This document shows, piece after piece, positions 1 to 11,060 of a stretch of 64,000 nucleotides of DNA. Location: the NCBI GenBank assembly GCA_012064415.1, contig SSNU01000051.1, positions 164,461 to 228,460 of the forward strand, read 5' to 3'. Position 1 is the stretch's first letter. Every line of letters starts with the position of its first letter. Source of the DNA: Gyrodactylus bullatarudis. Taxonomy: Eukaryota > Platyhelminthes > Monogenea > Gyrodactylidea > Gyrodactylidae. The notes under the pieces are model-generated. The model saw only the letters and a program-made list of their open reading frames with translations, was not told the DNA's origin and did no database searches. A program made the position numbers and the translations under genes.

Positions 1-480
1 CCGGGATAACCATTTTCCTTCAGACTTAACTTCACGTTCTCTATTTCGTTAGACCATTCCTCAGGGCTTGCTATCTTTCTTATCCTCTTACTTAAACCAA
101 TTACTAAGCCAACTTTATGAGAGATAGCACTGAAACTGGCATAATGATACTTCCCGGTGTCAGTCTTCTTCTTATAAATATTTCTCAGAATTGATCCATC
201 TTCTCTTCTAGTCAATTTGACATCTAAGAAACTCAAGATACCATTAGATTATCTTTCCATAGTAAAAACTATATTCAGATGAAACGAATTCATCTTGGAG
301 AAAAAATCATCTACTGATACGTTAGGTTTCATTCAAATAAAAGTGTCGTCAACATATCTGATGTAAACATCAGTGTAAGAATTGATTGTTTCAGACATTT
401 TATTTAATTCTAACCAACCTAGAAAGATGTCTGCTAAAAGAGTCGTCAAGAATCTATCATGCTAATATAGTACTACACAT
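1..480 (-). mobile_element. Penelope-like element, reverse transcriptase fragment
   Basis: Read on the minus strand, this stretch gives a degenerate reverse transcriptase C-terminal region of the Penelope-like (PLE) type. The catalytic box reads YVDD at about 345-356. It is followed by FLDVKLTRREDGSI, then IYKKKTDTGKYHYAS, and ENGYP at the window edge, in the usual PLE order. In-frame stops show it is dead. The fragment runs off the left edge; the copy at 36731-37365 resumes at the same ENGYP point and carries the GIY-YIG end. Family assignment rests on motif recall, not a search. Confidence 0.75.
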
Positions 481-693
481 AAATTAACTGTAATTCATAT
501 TTATGATCAAATTTGTGAGTAACCCAATGAGTAATCATAAAAATTAGATCCTTCAAAAATGCTTTTTCAATTATTGGTCCATCACTCACGTTAAGTATTT
601 CCTAAGTAGGGAATCCTCAATCAGTATCACCCAAACATGTTTTAGTATCCAAATTCGGAGCTTAATCATTACTTGTCTTATTCAACTTCATCA

Positions 694-1480
694 TCAGAGA
701 TTGAATCGTTTCGTTTTTGAGTTTCTATAATCGTTAACAAATTTTTTCCCAAAACTAAAAATTTGCTCACATAGAGCAGATGTAACGTGTATGGAAAATA
801 TTGATTTTGCGAAATGACGCAAAAGAGGGAAGTATTCGTGATATACTCTCCACCAAATTAAAGATGACTCCTCAGTATTCTCAAAATTTTGAAAGGTTAC
901 AAATTCAGCTTTAAGATTTATATCAGTATTTTCTTCTACAATCTCAGAATTTATAAAGCTTCTCAGAATTTCAAAAGTATTAGAGGATGAATCATATACG
1001 AATTCATTCTTCCTCTTAGGTCTCGATATTCGAATGGTATTAGATTCTATCATCTCTGAGAAAACTTCATTTTTAGTCAACTCATGTTTGAAAAATATTA
1101 CTTTTTCATTTGGAATTCGCATAACAATAAAGTTTGTTCTCAACTCCTAGTTTAGGATATCGCAACAGTAATTCATCAGTAAATGGTAAAATGAACTTCT
1201 CTGCTACAAGAGTTAATTCTTTGTTCAACTGCGTCCTTGATCCAGTATACAATTAATATATTCCAGATAATATTTTATCGATATATATATCGTTTTTACA
1301 TACATTAAGGGTTTGATATTTTATTTCCTTGAAAACTAGATATATCTCCTCTATGCATGAGAAATCATATTTACTAAGTGGAATGAATGCTATTTCAGAA
1401 TATTCTGTGATGTAGCAAATAACAGACTTATATTCAATAAGCCGATTTAAAACAGGTTCTAGTGAATACCATCGTCTGTA
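694..1480 (-). mobile_element. hAT transposase C-terminal fragment
   Basis: The open stretch 694-1143 encodes the hAT dimerisation region: WWRVYHEYFPLLRHFAKSIF, then TSALCEQIFSFGKKF, matching the family pattern of P.L..lA..., tS..cEr.FS. Upstream on the same strand (about 1150-1480), in a shifted frame, lies RRWYSLEPVLNRLIEY and then LNKELTLVAEKFILP, which fits the segment before the dimerisation domain. The first part of the transposase and its DDE aspartates are absent and the frame is broken, so this is an inactive remnant. It abuts the pogo-like remnant at about 1481. Confidence 0.7.
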
Positions 1481-3042
1481 TATACTATTTTTGAAAGCCG
1501 TAACATTAAACTATTGTTTCAGTTCCGAAATTTTCCCAAATATCATAAGCCTTTTCGAGAGCATCCGCGAGATTCATGTTCCGGGTCAAATCTGGAACGT
1601 CCCCGATCATGCTTCTTCTAGTTTCATTCAAGCTTCTGTTATACTGGGCCTTGAATTTCCTCAATTGGTTGCAACACTGAAGTTGAATTTTTGGGTAGGT
1701 ATACAAGCTGTGAAAATTTAAGTTAGTGACATTGATTTCGAATTATAGATAAAAAAATTAATATACTTTAATGTTGCGTAGTTGAGGCTGTAATTTTACA
1801 TGTGTGCTGTGGGCTGCACATTGATCAAGGAATAATATTATTTTTCTTTGGCTTAGCAGTCTCTTTCTTGAAAGGGACCGATTCCATGCCTTGAGGTGCT
1901 CAGTGAAAAGTGTTTCTGTCATCCATGCCGATCTATTAGCGTCTCTTTGATATTTGATCCGTCTTCTCAGATCTGGCCTATTCCGTAGACATCTGGGATT
2001 GTCAGATTTCCCAATAACCAAAAGTCTTCTTCTATCACCAACAGCATTACAGGTAAAAATGATCGTTAATCGTATTTTCGACCTCTTGGCTCCAGATAAA
2101 GTCTTAATACCTTTAATTGTAGTACTAATTAGACAGTGGTATTAATTGAATAAAATTTGTGTTTACCTTTTCTTGCAATGAATTTTGATGAGTAACTGAA
2201 AAGCGTCCAGCCTGCTTCATCAATATTCCATAATTGGCTAGGACTGTATCCCCGAGTTATCTCCGGAAGTTGTAGGAGAAATTGTTCAATTTCTTCCTCA
2301 GGAGCGTTAAGTTTTTCGCCACATACCTTGAAGATGAATTTATATTTAAATTAATTAAATTAAATATTTAATAAATTACTTTTCGTAAGACAATAAAAAT
2401 TTATATGCAGAATTGATATTCATAAGAAAACTGAAGCAATTGACATTCGTTAATGCAAACGAATATGCGGTACGAGTTGACAAACTGACAAGTCGAAAAA
2501 TTACCAAGAATTGTTCCTTTTCAGAAAGATTTCTGGCTTGAAATAATAAATATGATCTAGGGAAATATCCTCGGGGGCCTCGAAATCTCTAACAAGTTTA
2601 AGTATCGAAACATGAGCCTAAATAAAAAAAACTTAGAAAACTTGAATAAAATTGAAGTTATAATTTCAAAACTTACATTATACGAGCAAATTTGGTGTAA
2701 ATCCTTCATCTTGTCGATGTAATGAGGGCTACCACGAACACTGTTCAAGTTAAGAGCATGAGCAACACCATCAATAATTTCCTGAATTTTTTCATCAGCT
2801 ATTATTTGCATATCTTCCTTCAATCTCGCAATTCTCTCTCGTAACCTTTCGTATCTTGCACTGTAGTCATAGTTGTGGTTCACATGCAACGAACTTTTGT
2901 TACGAACCCAATTTTTTATTGTTGAAATCGTAACTTTATATCGAGTAGTAAAGTACTTTGCCCCATGTATCGAGTTTTCAAACTCTTCAACAATAGCTAG
3001 CTTTTGTTCATTTGTGTATTTCATGATTGAAAAATGAATCAA
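1481..3042 (-). mobile_element. pogo/Tigger-like (Tc1/mariner superfamily) transposon remnant
   Basis: Minus-strand pieces appear in the order expected of a Tigger transposase. A helix-turn-helix segment (2557-3042: KYTNEQKLAIVEEFENSIHG, then STIKNWVRNKSS) is followed by a DDE block starting at SQLWNIDEAG (2317-2155), then TIKGIKTLSGAKRSKIRLT, VIGKSDNPR, AWMTETLFTEHLK and IILFLDQCAAHSTH (2140-1758), and finally FKAQYNRSL and ALEKAYDIWENFGTETIV (1706-1500). The first aspartate (NID) and the second (FLDQCAAH) are visible. Frames shift between blocks, partly perhaps through introns, and stops are present, so the copy is probably inactive. Part of its terminal sequence, TATACTATTTTCGAAAGCC, recurs near 3796. 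Confidence 0.72.
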
Positions 3043-4260
3043 GAGTTAGGATACTTATTAGAGGTTCGAGCAATTTGATTGGACTATAAGAGTCGTACTA
3101 TGTCAATAGAACTATTTTTAGATAATGTACAATATATTGATCATTTACATGTTTATTGAGTTGTGAATAACATTCACATTGGTGTCATTTCTTGTTCCCT
3201 CCCCATCCTAAAAATATTTACATTTTAGTGGAAATTTCTGCTTATCTATCGAACCCCTTCATGGAGTTAGCTTGAAAAAAGATCTTGAAAAAACAATGTT
3301 CTGATAAAAAAGCATTTTCTTTTCTCATGTATATTGTTATTGCGGCCCCCTTTGGTCCACTGAAAATAGATGTTATTTACTATGAAAAATAGGCCCCCTT
3401 AATTTGTGTTTATTTAACAAGAGATGAATTTCAAGGGATGATAAAAACAAGACTTCTGAATTACATGACTCTGGTCATGGGGGAAGTTAAAGGTGACTTG
3501 CAGGCATTTTAATGCATTTTTTCAATTTAATCGTGTTTTTCTATTCCTTTTCAGGTGTCACAAGTAGACGAATTTAACATTAATAATGTATTGTATTTTC
3601 TACTAAATCATTACTTCATTATTTCATGTACATTATTTCAGGATACAATAAACCTAGGCATACATACTCATATATCATACATATTAGACCAATCAGAATA
3701 CAAGATTATCTTCAACAGAGGTTCCAAAAAGGTATATAACAAAATGCGATTCAAAAAATAATTCATAGCATCAACGAATCGGAGCTTTTACCTGTATACT
3801 ATTTTCGAAAGCCGTACTAGATTTGAACAATAAAAGATTATTTTTGACTAGATTCCAAATACTTAAACTAAATGTGAACAATGTAGACTAGTTCTGAACA
3901 AAAAAAATTAAAAATAGACTAAATATCAAAATTAAATACACACAGGTATGGAAAAGTATAGGCTAAATCTGATTAAACATATGTACTATGGACTAATTTT
4001 GCAAATACCTCTTGTTAAAAATAGCAGCCTTTTACAACAAGCGACAGTTCGTTTATTGGTAAATTCAATCCTAATTTTTATTTATAATGAATTCTTACAT
4101 ACAGAAAGAAGTTCAAATGGGTATGCAAACTGCTACATTTGTATTTGTATTCATCAAAGTCTGGAAGTCAAAATCATCAAAATTATTCTAATTTGAGAAA
4201 GAGCAAATTAGAAAATGATAGTTATAAACAAAATGTACAATTTAAAAATATATCTTTTTG
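3043..4260. other. AT-rich interval, no gene seen
   Basis: Two short open frames (3555-3761 and 3948-4196) have AT-driven composition and no recognisable motif. A 26-bp segment near 3793-3818 resembles the end of the neighbouring pogo-like remnant, so part of this may be another transposon fragment. Confidence 0.5.
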
Positions 4261-4267
4261 TTTAAAG

Positions 4268-4285
4268 CCTCTCCATAAGAGAGGC
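4268..4285 (+). repeat. Hairpin GCCTCTC-N5-GAGAGGC
   Basis: A 7-bp perfect stem lies just ahead of a T-rich run and the gag-like frame. It may be part of a retroelement leader. Function unknown. Confidence 0.4.
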
Positions 4286-4326
4286 GTTTTTGTCTTTTTG
4301 CAATTCAAAAAAACCACGCTATCGTT

Positions 4327-4572
4327 ATGTCAATTCCCAATTCTCTTTCAGTATCCACTGAAGCCTCCGTGGACCTTGACGAACATCCCAATCCCGTGGT
4401 TTATGAGACCGCCAACTTATTGCACACGGTCACGAGGAACATGAACGAAGCTTTCGATCGCTATTCTTCCATGATGACTGACATGAAATTGATGTTTGAT
4501 AAGAAGATCGCCGCCCATCTTGCTGAAACCTCAGCACCTCGAGAGCAATCTCAACATACTCTAACGTGGAAT
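4327..4572 (+). pseudogene. Possible gag/ORF1-like N-terminal fragment
   Basis: This short frame has clearly higher GC and more coding-like codons than the surrounding DNA. It encodes an acidic leader (VDLDEHPNPVVYETANLLH) followed by a charged, probably helical stretch (RNMNEAFDRYSSMMTDMKLM, then FDKKIAAHLAETSAPREQ). This looks like the start of a retroelement gag or ORF1 protein, but no nucleic-acid-binding motif is present. The frame stops being coding-like at about 4565, exactly where a repeat begins that also occurs inverted at 14587-14637. A truncated element is the best explanation; the family is not identified. Confidence 0.4.
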
Positions 4573-4617
4573 TTGCATTTCATAGTTCTATTTGAATAGT
4601 CATAAATAAATTAAAAC
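4565..4617 (+). repeat. Dispersed repeat, inverted copy at 14587-14637
   Basis: About 50 bp beginning GTGGAATTTGCATTTCATAG matches the reverse complement of 14587-14637 with one or two differences. Both copies end in an AT-rich run. This marks the end of a dispersed element about 10 kb apart in opposite orientation. Confidence 0.75.
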
Positions 4618-5663
4618 CAAATACCAATAAAATACCAATAAAGCAAGTCTTAAATCTTGCATTTAACTTTATCACCCATTCAACGCTTGAAGAGACCGCT
4701 GAGAATTTATGTGTGAATGTCCACATTTGAAAGTTGTATGCTGAACTTCAACGGTTATCAGGTAAAATTAGAAGGTCCTGGATGTACTGTTGAAATACTG
4801 TTGTTTTTAACTTATGATCAGAGCCTCAAAAACGACTATTTTTACTAAATTGCACAGGAATTTGTATGGCTTTAAAAATGATAATAAAAGGTTCTAAAGT
4901 TGCATAGTACTCTGGGTTCCGAAGTTATAACCTGCTAAAATTAACTATTTTTATTCTTATACTTTTTCAACTTTTAAATAACTATTTTTAGTAACTTGAA
5001 TCCCCCGACCCTAATTCTGATTGGTCCTTGAAATCTCGACCAATCAGATTATGCTTAATTTATCGATTCGATCGAATCATTTTTCGATTACCTTACCGCG
5101 TTTTAAAAAGCTGAAAAGTTCAAAAAGCAATATCCTTGTGGATTCACTGTAATATGCGATCGCATGTATCACCTAGTAGAAATTTCAAAACCGATAGATT
5201 TAACATGATGAAGATTTTTAATAAAAAGTTTCAATAAAATGATTAATTATTAATTTTCAAATCCCATTACTTTTGAGTAGATCAAATAATATAATAAAAA
5301 TAGTTATTTATTCTATTGTTTGTATACTATTTTGCGATTTTTAAGCTACTGTTTTTAAGGCTCTGCTTATGATAAATCATATAGTCATCTTGAAAGGGTG
5401 GAGTTTTTTCCGTTGATTTCATCTGTAAATAGAGTAACAACACTATTCAAAGCATTCTGATACATTTCTTAGTTGATTTTTCCTTTCTCCAATTGATAAA
5501 GACAAGTTTCCACTTGAATATTGCTTCCCATTCAATAACAGGGTATCAATATGGAGCACTTTTGAGTCTTTTTGCAAATGCTCCCATTCGGACACCAATG
5601 ATAGTTAAAACCATCAAACAAATCCTCCATTTACTAAAAGTGGGTATCATGGAAAAATGTATG
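4618..5663. other. Non-coding interval
   Basis: Mostly AT-rich with no motif-bearing frame. The 5493-5687 open frame shows no family signature and overlaps the start of the foldback repeat copy at 5664. Confidence 0.5.
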
Positions 5664-5879
5664 AGAGTAAATATTTTCTTTGTCTAATGATGATCCTGAA
5701 AAATAACGTTTGATTCCTCTCCAAAAAAAACTTTTTCGAAATTTTTTTTCTCAAATCAGTAAAAGTGTACATTTTGAATCACTTAATATCATAAAAAATG
5801 TTTCAAAAATTTCGGTAACTTGATGAAAAAATGAGGTTTTTGTAAAAATCATGAATTCCCAAATTCATTGAGAATAGCT
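5664..5879 (-). repeat. Foldback repeat family A, partial copy
   Basis: This copy runs from GAGTAAATATTTTCTTTG to the terminus TTCATTGAGAATAGCT. It is in reverse orientation relative to the fuller copy at 7850-8356, where the same blocks occur as reverse complement (for example AATCAAACGTTATTTTTCAG near 8095). Only one arm and part of the centre remain. Confidence 0.75.
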
Positions 5880-6419
5880 TCGTCAACGTAATTACGCTTA
5901 CTAACGTGAATAAGTATTAGGGATAACTTTTCGAAAATTCTCATCTGCCTACTTGAATAATGATTCTTTAATATCTGAAGATTCTAGGTGTGATTTTAAC
6001 AACAGAAAAATTATTCAAAGCTTGATCACTTTCTTAGAATCTAAAAGTGAATCAGTAGAATACACGTTTAAAATGATATATATTTATTTTTACATAATTA
6101 CTTCAAAGTAGTTATGCTAATATTGATAAAAAATAAGTATTGATTTATTCCTTTAGCAAATAATAATACCCCTCCCCTACATTTCTATAGCTCCACTTCT
6201 ATTCTATGAATGAATATTTGTAAATTTTTATATATTTATTCTACAGTATAGAGAGATAAATAGAAAGAATTATTTATTTTGTACAGACATTCACAATGAA
6301 CCAATAAGATATCAGTGATATAACAAGTTAATTCCACGTTTCACAAATTTCTTTTATAAATCCAAATATTGTGATGACGAAAAGGAAAGGTTGTTAACTC
6401 TCTTCTTTTGAATATTACA

Positions 6420-6983
6420 ATGGGCTTATTGATAACTAAACTATACGAATACTTTGGAACGGGGCCCCAACGTAGAATACTGATGCTTGGCCTGGACAGT
6501 GCTGGCAAGACGACCATCGTCAACAAGCTAAAGAGTCCCAATACGATTAATACAATACCTACGATCGGCTTCAACTGTGAAGAGGTCTCTATGCCAGAGA
6601 TTAATGTAAATTTTGTCATTTGGGATGTTGGGGGACAGGAGAAGATTCGTAGTCTCTGGCGTCATTACTACATGAATACTTCTGGTTTATTCTACGTTGT
6701 TGATTCGTCAGATGTGGAAAGGTTCCCAGAGGTATGTGAGGAGCTATACCGAGTTATCAACGATGTCGATATGGTCAAAGTTCCCGTTGTCATCCTCGCC
6801 AATAAGCAGGACTTGCCAAATTCAGTGAGCATTGATGTCTTAGCAAAAGAATTAAAGCTAGACAGGATAATCGGCCGGGAATGGGCCATATTCAAGACGA
6901 TCGCAGTGAACGGTGATGGGATTTATGAGGCTATGAAGAAGATGGGCGAATTATCGGAGAGGTTCATGAAAACGTCAAGATGA
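6420..6983 (+). CDS. Arf-family small GTPase (Arf-like), intronless
   Basis: The product is 187 residues, the usual length for an Arf (about 180). The start was set at ATG 6420 because it gives [13 protein letters not shown], with Gly2 available for N-myristoylation and an amphipathic N-terminal helix. GTPase motifs are all present: P-loop GLDSAGKTT (Arf1 has GLDAAGKTT), switch I IPTIGF, switch [12 protein letters not shown], and base recognition NKQDLPN; the G5 position reads AVNGDG where Arf1 has CATSGDG. Conserved [19 protein letters not shown] is also typical. Arf proteins recruit coats and lipid enzymes to membranes in their GTP form. Overall identity to Arf1 looks near half, so this is a divergent paralogue. 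The lack of introns in a genome where other genes are spliced, and the flanking repeats, suggest a retrocopy, but the frame is intact. Confidence 0.9.
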   Translation: MGLLITKLYEYFGTGPQRRILMLGLDSAGKTTIVNKLKSPNTINTIPTIGFNCEEVSMPEINVNFVIWDVGGQEKIRSLWRHYYMNTSGLFYVVDSSDVERFPEVCEELYRVINDVDMVKVPVVILANKQDLPNSVSIDVLAKELKLDRIIGREWAIFKTIAVNGDGIYEAMKKMGELSERFMKTSR

Positions 6984-7112
6984 AACTAGCCCAAATGAGA
7001 GTCATCTATAGATTTAGAAGAAACCAAGTGCACCATGAAATTATTTTTTCTACACAATCGACAATCCATAAAAAAAGATTTTTAATAAATTTAAATTTTA
7101 CACCAAATCTAC

Positions 7113-7470
7113 AGCTATTCTCGATGAATTTGGGAATTGGTGATTTTCACAAAAATCTGATTTTTCATCAAATTATCGAACTGATTCTAAATGAGAAAAA
7201 AAATTTTTCGAAAAAAATTTTTTTGGAAAATTTTTAAATTTGAGATGGCGCGATTTTTTAATTTTTTTAAACTTTAGTTGAAAATTTTAGTTGATTTCAA
7301 GGAGAGGAATCAAACTTTATTTTCATGACCATCATTGGACAAAGAAAATATTTACTCTTTTTTCATTTTTTTGAAAAAACACACCATTTACCTGCAGAAG
7401 TCTACTTTCTATTTTTCGATCATTTTTACTGCTTGGAAATATATAAACTAGGATGATCCAAGATCAATTA
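7113..7470 (+). repeat. Foldback repeat family A, copy lacking the right arm
   Basis: It begins AGCTATTCTCGATGAATTTG and follows the centre of the 7850-8356 copy (GAGATGGCGCGATTTTTTAA, then ACAAAGAAAATATTTACTC, then CTATTTTTCGATCATTTTTA), ending near GATGATCCAAGATCAA. The right inverted arm is missing. Confidence 0.8.
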
Positions 7471-7493
7471 AAAAAGACTGGTTTTATAATTTT

Positions 7494-7650
7494 GAAACAA
7501 GTGTAGTTCTTCAGGGAGCTGTTCGGCATAGATTAACTTTAACGTAGTTTGCTTGCTAGTCAACCTGATTTTGTCTTCTGGCTTGTATTGGTCTATCTGT
7601 AGAGAAAGAAAGGGGAAAGAGAAAGGTGTAGTATTTCTTAAAGAATAAGG
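7494..7650 (+). repeat. Dispersed repeat family B, copy 1
   Basis: It begins AAGTGTAGTTCTTCAGGGAG and continues with CTGTTCGGCATAGATTAACT and TTGTCTTCTGGCTTGTATTG. The same order of blocks occurs at 23905-24035 and, with both arms, at 20231-20476. The minus-strand open frame at 7468-7845 overlies this repeat and is not considered a gene. Confidence 0.75.
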
Positions 7651-7849
7651 ATTATAAAAATTACAGTGTTTGTTATAGTGATCAGAATTATTAGAGTAGT
7701 AACTGTGATTATTTAATCCATCACTTGAACAAGAATTAAAATTAGGATGAGAATAAAAAACATTCAGATTACCCTGATATAAAAATGGTTTAGACTCACA
7801 CAATATTTCGAATACATGTCGTATTCTTCGTCTGGCATTCCTCAACTAC

Positions 7850-8356
7850 AGCTATTCTCGATGAATTTGGGAATTCATGATTTTTACAAAAATCTCATTT
7901 TTTCATCAAGGTATCGAAAATTTTGAAAGATCTTTTGGTAACTGATTCAAAATGTACACTTTTACTGATTTGAGAAAAAAAATTTCGAAAAAGTTTTTTT
8001 TGGAAAATTTTAGAGACATTTTAAAATTCGAGATGGCGCGATTTTTTTAAAAACTTTGAATTGAAAATTTTTGTTGATTTCTAGGTCTGAGAGGAATCAA
8101 ACGTTATTTTTCAGGATCATCATTAGACAAAGAAAATATTTACTCTAATTCATTTTTTTGAAAAAACACACTATGTACGTGCGAAAGTCTAATTCCTATT
8201 TTTCGATCATTTTTACTGCTTGGAAAATGTTAAAATAGGGTGATCCAAGATCATTTTGAATCAGTTACCAAAAGATCTTTCAAAATTTTCGATACCTTGA
8301 TGAAAAAATGAGATTTTTGTAAAAATCATGGATTCCCAAATTCATCGAGAATAGCT
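7850..8356. mobile_element. Foldback MITE, family A, complete copy
   Basis: About 105 bp at the left (from AGCTATTCTCGATGAATTTG) are repeated as reverse complement at the right (8251-8356, ending CAAATTCATCGAGAATAGCT) with about one mismatch. The centre of roughly 300 bp holds no protein-coding frame. This is the structure of a non-autonomous foldback or MITE-type element. Partial copies lie at 5664-5879 and 7113-7470. The target-site duplication is not clear by eye. Confidence 0.85.
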
Positions 8357-8806
8357 TTAGTAAATGACCAATCACATTTTTTATGAGTTGATAACTAGAT
8401 TCCTGATATGATAGAACGAAGCTTTAAACTATTTTGGAGAATAACAGTTTCCTATCACGAAAAACTTTCATCAAAAATCAGATATTTTGATGACACAAGA
8501 TCTAAGTACTACGAAATTTTGCCAGAATTTTCGGTAAACTAGTCTTTTTTACTTGAAATCCCTTGAGTTTTCATTAAAAGTACTTTTTCTTTCTTAGTGA
8601 GATACTATTTTTTATCTTTTAGTTTAGTTTTCTCAACTTTATCATTGGATCTATTAATGTCAACCTATTCAGGTCAGATTACAAAATTATAGAAAATATC
8701 AGACAAAAAACTTAAAACATGAGTTACCAGTAGTCACGCAATAACTAGTATTGATTGTCTATTATGAAAGTTTTCTAAATGCATATGATTATTACCCATA
8801 TTGGAG

Positions 8807-9793
8807 ATGAATGCCAAAATTGGGGAAAAGATAAAATCGAAATTCCCTCGATATACAGATAGGCCGATAGTATTTGAGAATCTCAAAAGTGAAGCTACCA
8901 AGATTTTATCCAACAGGTTCGAACAGGACGACTCCGATGATTCACAAAGTGATTACAGTTTTCTTACAAGAGTGGGTGGTTTCAACGAAGAGGTTACCGA
9001 ACGATTCCCCCAGCTTAACTCTCTGAAATTAGGCCATGTTCCAGGGTTTAGAAGAGTAATGAAGAAACGAAAGAAAGTGTTTTGTCGATCAGGCTTACTT
9101 GATAAGGAAACATGGTTGGAAGGCAGAGATGAAAGTTACAAAGATGTCGCTCAAGTCATTTACGATAACAATGCGGACTTGAACTCTCTGAAGATGCCAT
9201 CTCAGACAGAAGATGTCACGTTGAGCAATTATCCGTTTGAACTGTTGTCAATGGCAGAAGACGAAAAGTGCCTTGTGTTGCACTGTCTTAAGCTCCATTC
9301 GAATTCTAACTCAAAGTCTGACTCTTTCAGCCTACCCATCAGAAAGATTGTCTATCTTCATCTTCGAGAAATCACCAGTTGCTCTGATCAACAGTTGGAT
9401 TACTTGGAACCCGAAGAGACGTTCACCAATGAGAGGCAGATTTACAAAGACCTATTTGATAGATACAACAAATGCTCTGTATCATTTAGACAATTTCGAT
9501 TATTCTGTAAGAGGAAGCAGGCCCAACTCTTGAACGTCAATTTGAGGAATAAAATCGAAGAAATCATGAAGCTAAGAATCTGTGAGCATAGTCTCAAAGA
9601 GAGATTGGAGGAGAAACGAGACCAATTCGACTCAAACCCTGGAACTGCTGCTGCTACTAGATTGAGATATAAGGATAATTACATCCTCGAGTCTAGATGG
9701 CCGGCACATAGTCTAATTCGGTGTAATAAACTCATCATATTTCACCTTGTCGATTTAAATTGGAAAATCCGCGAAGCTTCCAAAGCCACTTAG
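8807..9793 (+). CDS. Unrecognised single-exon protein, paralogue of the 57784-61149 gene
   Basis: The product is 328 residues. The first ATG is 8807; the open frame extends two codons further to a TTG. I recognise no known family. The N-terminal third is charged, with an acidic Ser/Asp run (EQDDSDDSQSDYS) and a basic patch (RRVMKKRKKVFC). The C-terminal half matches the repeated module of the large minus-strand gene at 57784-61149. Both contain a segment of the form Y..C..S...F..FC (here YNKCSVSFRQFRLFCKRKQ), then a helical stretch, then a block H.LI..NKLIIF (here HSLIRCNKLIIFH; the large protein has HVLIQVNKLIIFLYAMK). No signal peptide or membrane segment is evident. Codon use looks coding-like throughout. 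A poly(A) signal AATAAA follows at about 9939. Expression and function are unknown. Confidence 0.75.
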   Translation: MNAKIGEKIKSKFPRYTDRPIVFENLKSEATKILSNRFEQDDSDDSQSDYSFLTRVGGFNEEVTERFPQLNSLKLGHVPGFRRVMKKRKKVFCRSGLLDKETWLEGRDESYKDVAQVIYDNNADLNSLKMPSQTEDVTLSNYPFELLSMAEDEKCLVLHCLKLHSNSNSKSDSFSLPIRKIVYLHLREITSCSDQQLDYLEPEETFTNERQIYKDLFDRYNKCSVSFRQFRLFCKRKQAQLLNVNLRNKIEEIMKLRICEHSLKERLEEKRDQFDSNPGTAAATRLRYKDNYILESRWPAHSLIRCNKLIIFHLVDLNWKIREASKAT

Positions 9794-10799
9794 TACACCC
9801 GCTCCCTTTTGTGTTAAGAGAGGGGAGGATTCAAAGGTTTAGATAAATTCTATTATTGTAGTAGAAGGGTGAAAAATAAGAAATGTATTGGCCAGACTGT
9901 TTGGAATTGATCAGCAAAAGTATTCCTATTAAAATTGAATAAATAAATTATTTATACATATATAAAAATAGGTTTCAATTATACGATATGGTTGATTGCT
10001 CTGGTGGTTTTGTTGTATTGACAGAATGGTGTAATCGCAATGATTTGTTAGTTTAAAACTCATAAAACTGCTTTGTATATAATCATACTACAAAGTTGTT
10101 ATTTATATTGAAAACAAAGGAAGCAGAATTTCGTTTCTATCACCCATCAAAAGTAGCTGATCATGAAATCTTTAATTCTTGAATTTTTCATTTGCTGTGA
10201 AAATTGCTCTGATCTACATCTCGTTTAAAAGGTATTACAAAATTATTTTCAAAATTATAGCATGCTATTTCATTCATGTATCAATGACCTCAATCCACAT
10301 TCGTCGAGGTAGAGAGATGATTCTTATTTTTTGACAAATTGCTTCACTCAAAAGCTGCATTCTTATCTCAGCATTTATTGATTTTTAATATTTTTATTCT
10401 GTTTACTTTTCTCTATAAGAGTGTAACTTCGATAAACTGTCAAAATTAATTTTCTAAATTGAGGAAAATTTTCGGAATTCTCTCCTCTCGTTTATTTGAT
10501 GAAATTTCGTAAAGCTTTTAATTTTGTGAAATTTTAGAATCATGCTTCGAATTTTCAAATTTTGAATGCTCTTTTCTTGAACATTTATTAACCCTGTAAA
10601 CAAATTGCAATTCAAACAAATATTAACTAAATGATCATTACAAAAAGCTTGAGTTATAAAATATGGGAAGGTCTTGCGCCCATCTATTCTATTAAAGAAT
10701 ATAAGGGTCATGAATAGAAATAGGAATATAATGTAAGCTGAAAAAACACCAAAAACTCTTCAATAAATAGCAACAGTGAAGAGAAAAAGGTGAAAAAGC
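9794..10799. other. Non-coding interval
   Basis: It holds the 3' flank of the 8807-9793 gene with an AATAAA near 9939, then AT-rich DNA. The minus-strand frame at 10454-10711 has no recognisable motif and AT-driven composition. Confidence 0.5.
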
Positions 10800-11060
10800 T
10801 CACATAGGCCATGGTAGTTGAAGATTAAATGAATAATTCTTTTGAACACACAAATTAGGTTTATTCATGTTGATGAAAAATTTCTCCTTCACCCACACAT
10901 CTGTGATCATGAGATCTAGTTGATAACTTCCTAATAGTACGCCCTATATACGAAGCACCACAGACACACTGAAACTTGTAAATTTGTTGAAATCTTTTTC
11001 TTGACATCTTTTGAGCGAATATCTTTCTACCATGAGTTTAGTTCCAAAGCTCTTTGATAG
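10800..11060 (-). mobile_element. Penelope-like element, GIY-YIG end fragment
   Basis: On the minus strand, YKFQCVCGASYIGRTIRKLS is readable, matching the GIY-YIG nuclease of the copy at 36731-37365 ([19 protein letters not shown]). After a frame shift it continues to KEKFFI, PNLCVQKNYSFNLQLPWP, matching [19 protein letters not shown] there. The fragment is frameshifted and inactive. Confidence 0.8.

Noticed and set aside
7468..7845. Minus-strand 125-codon frame
   Set aside because: It overlies a dispersed repeat seen elsewhere and has no coding features.
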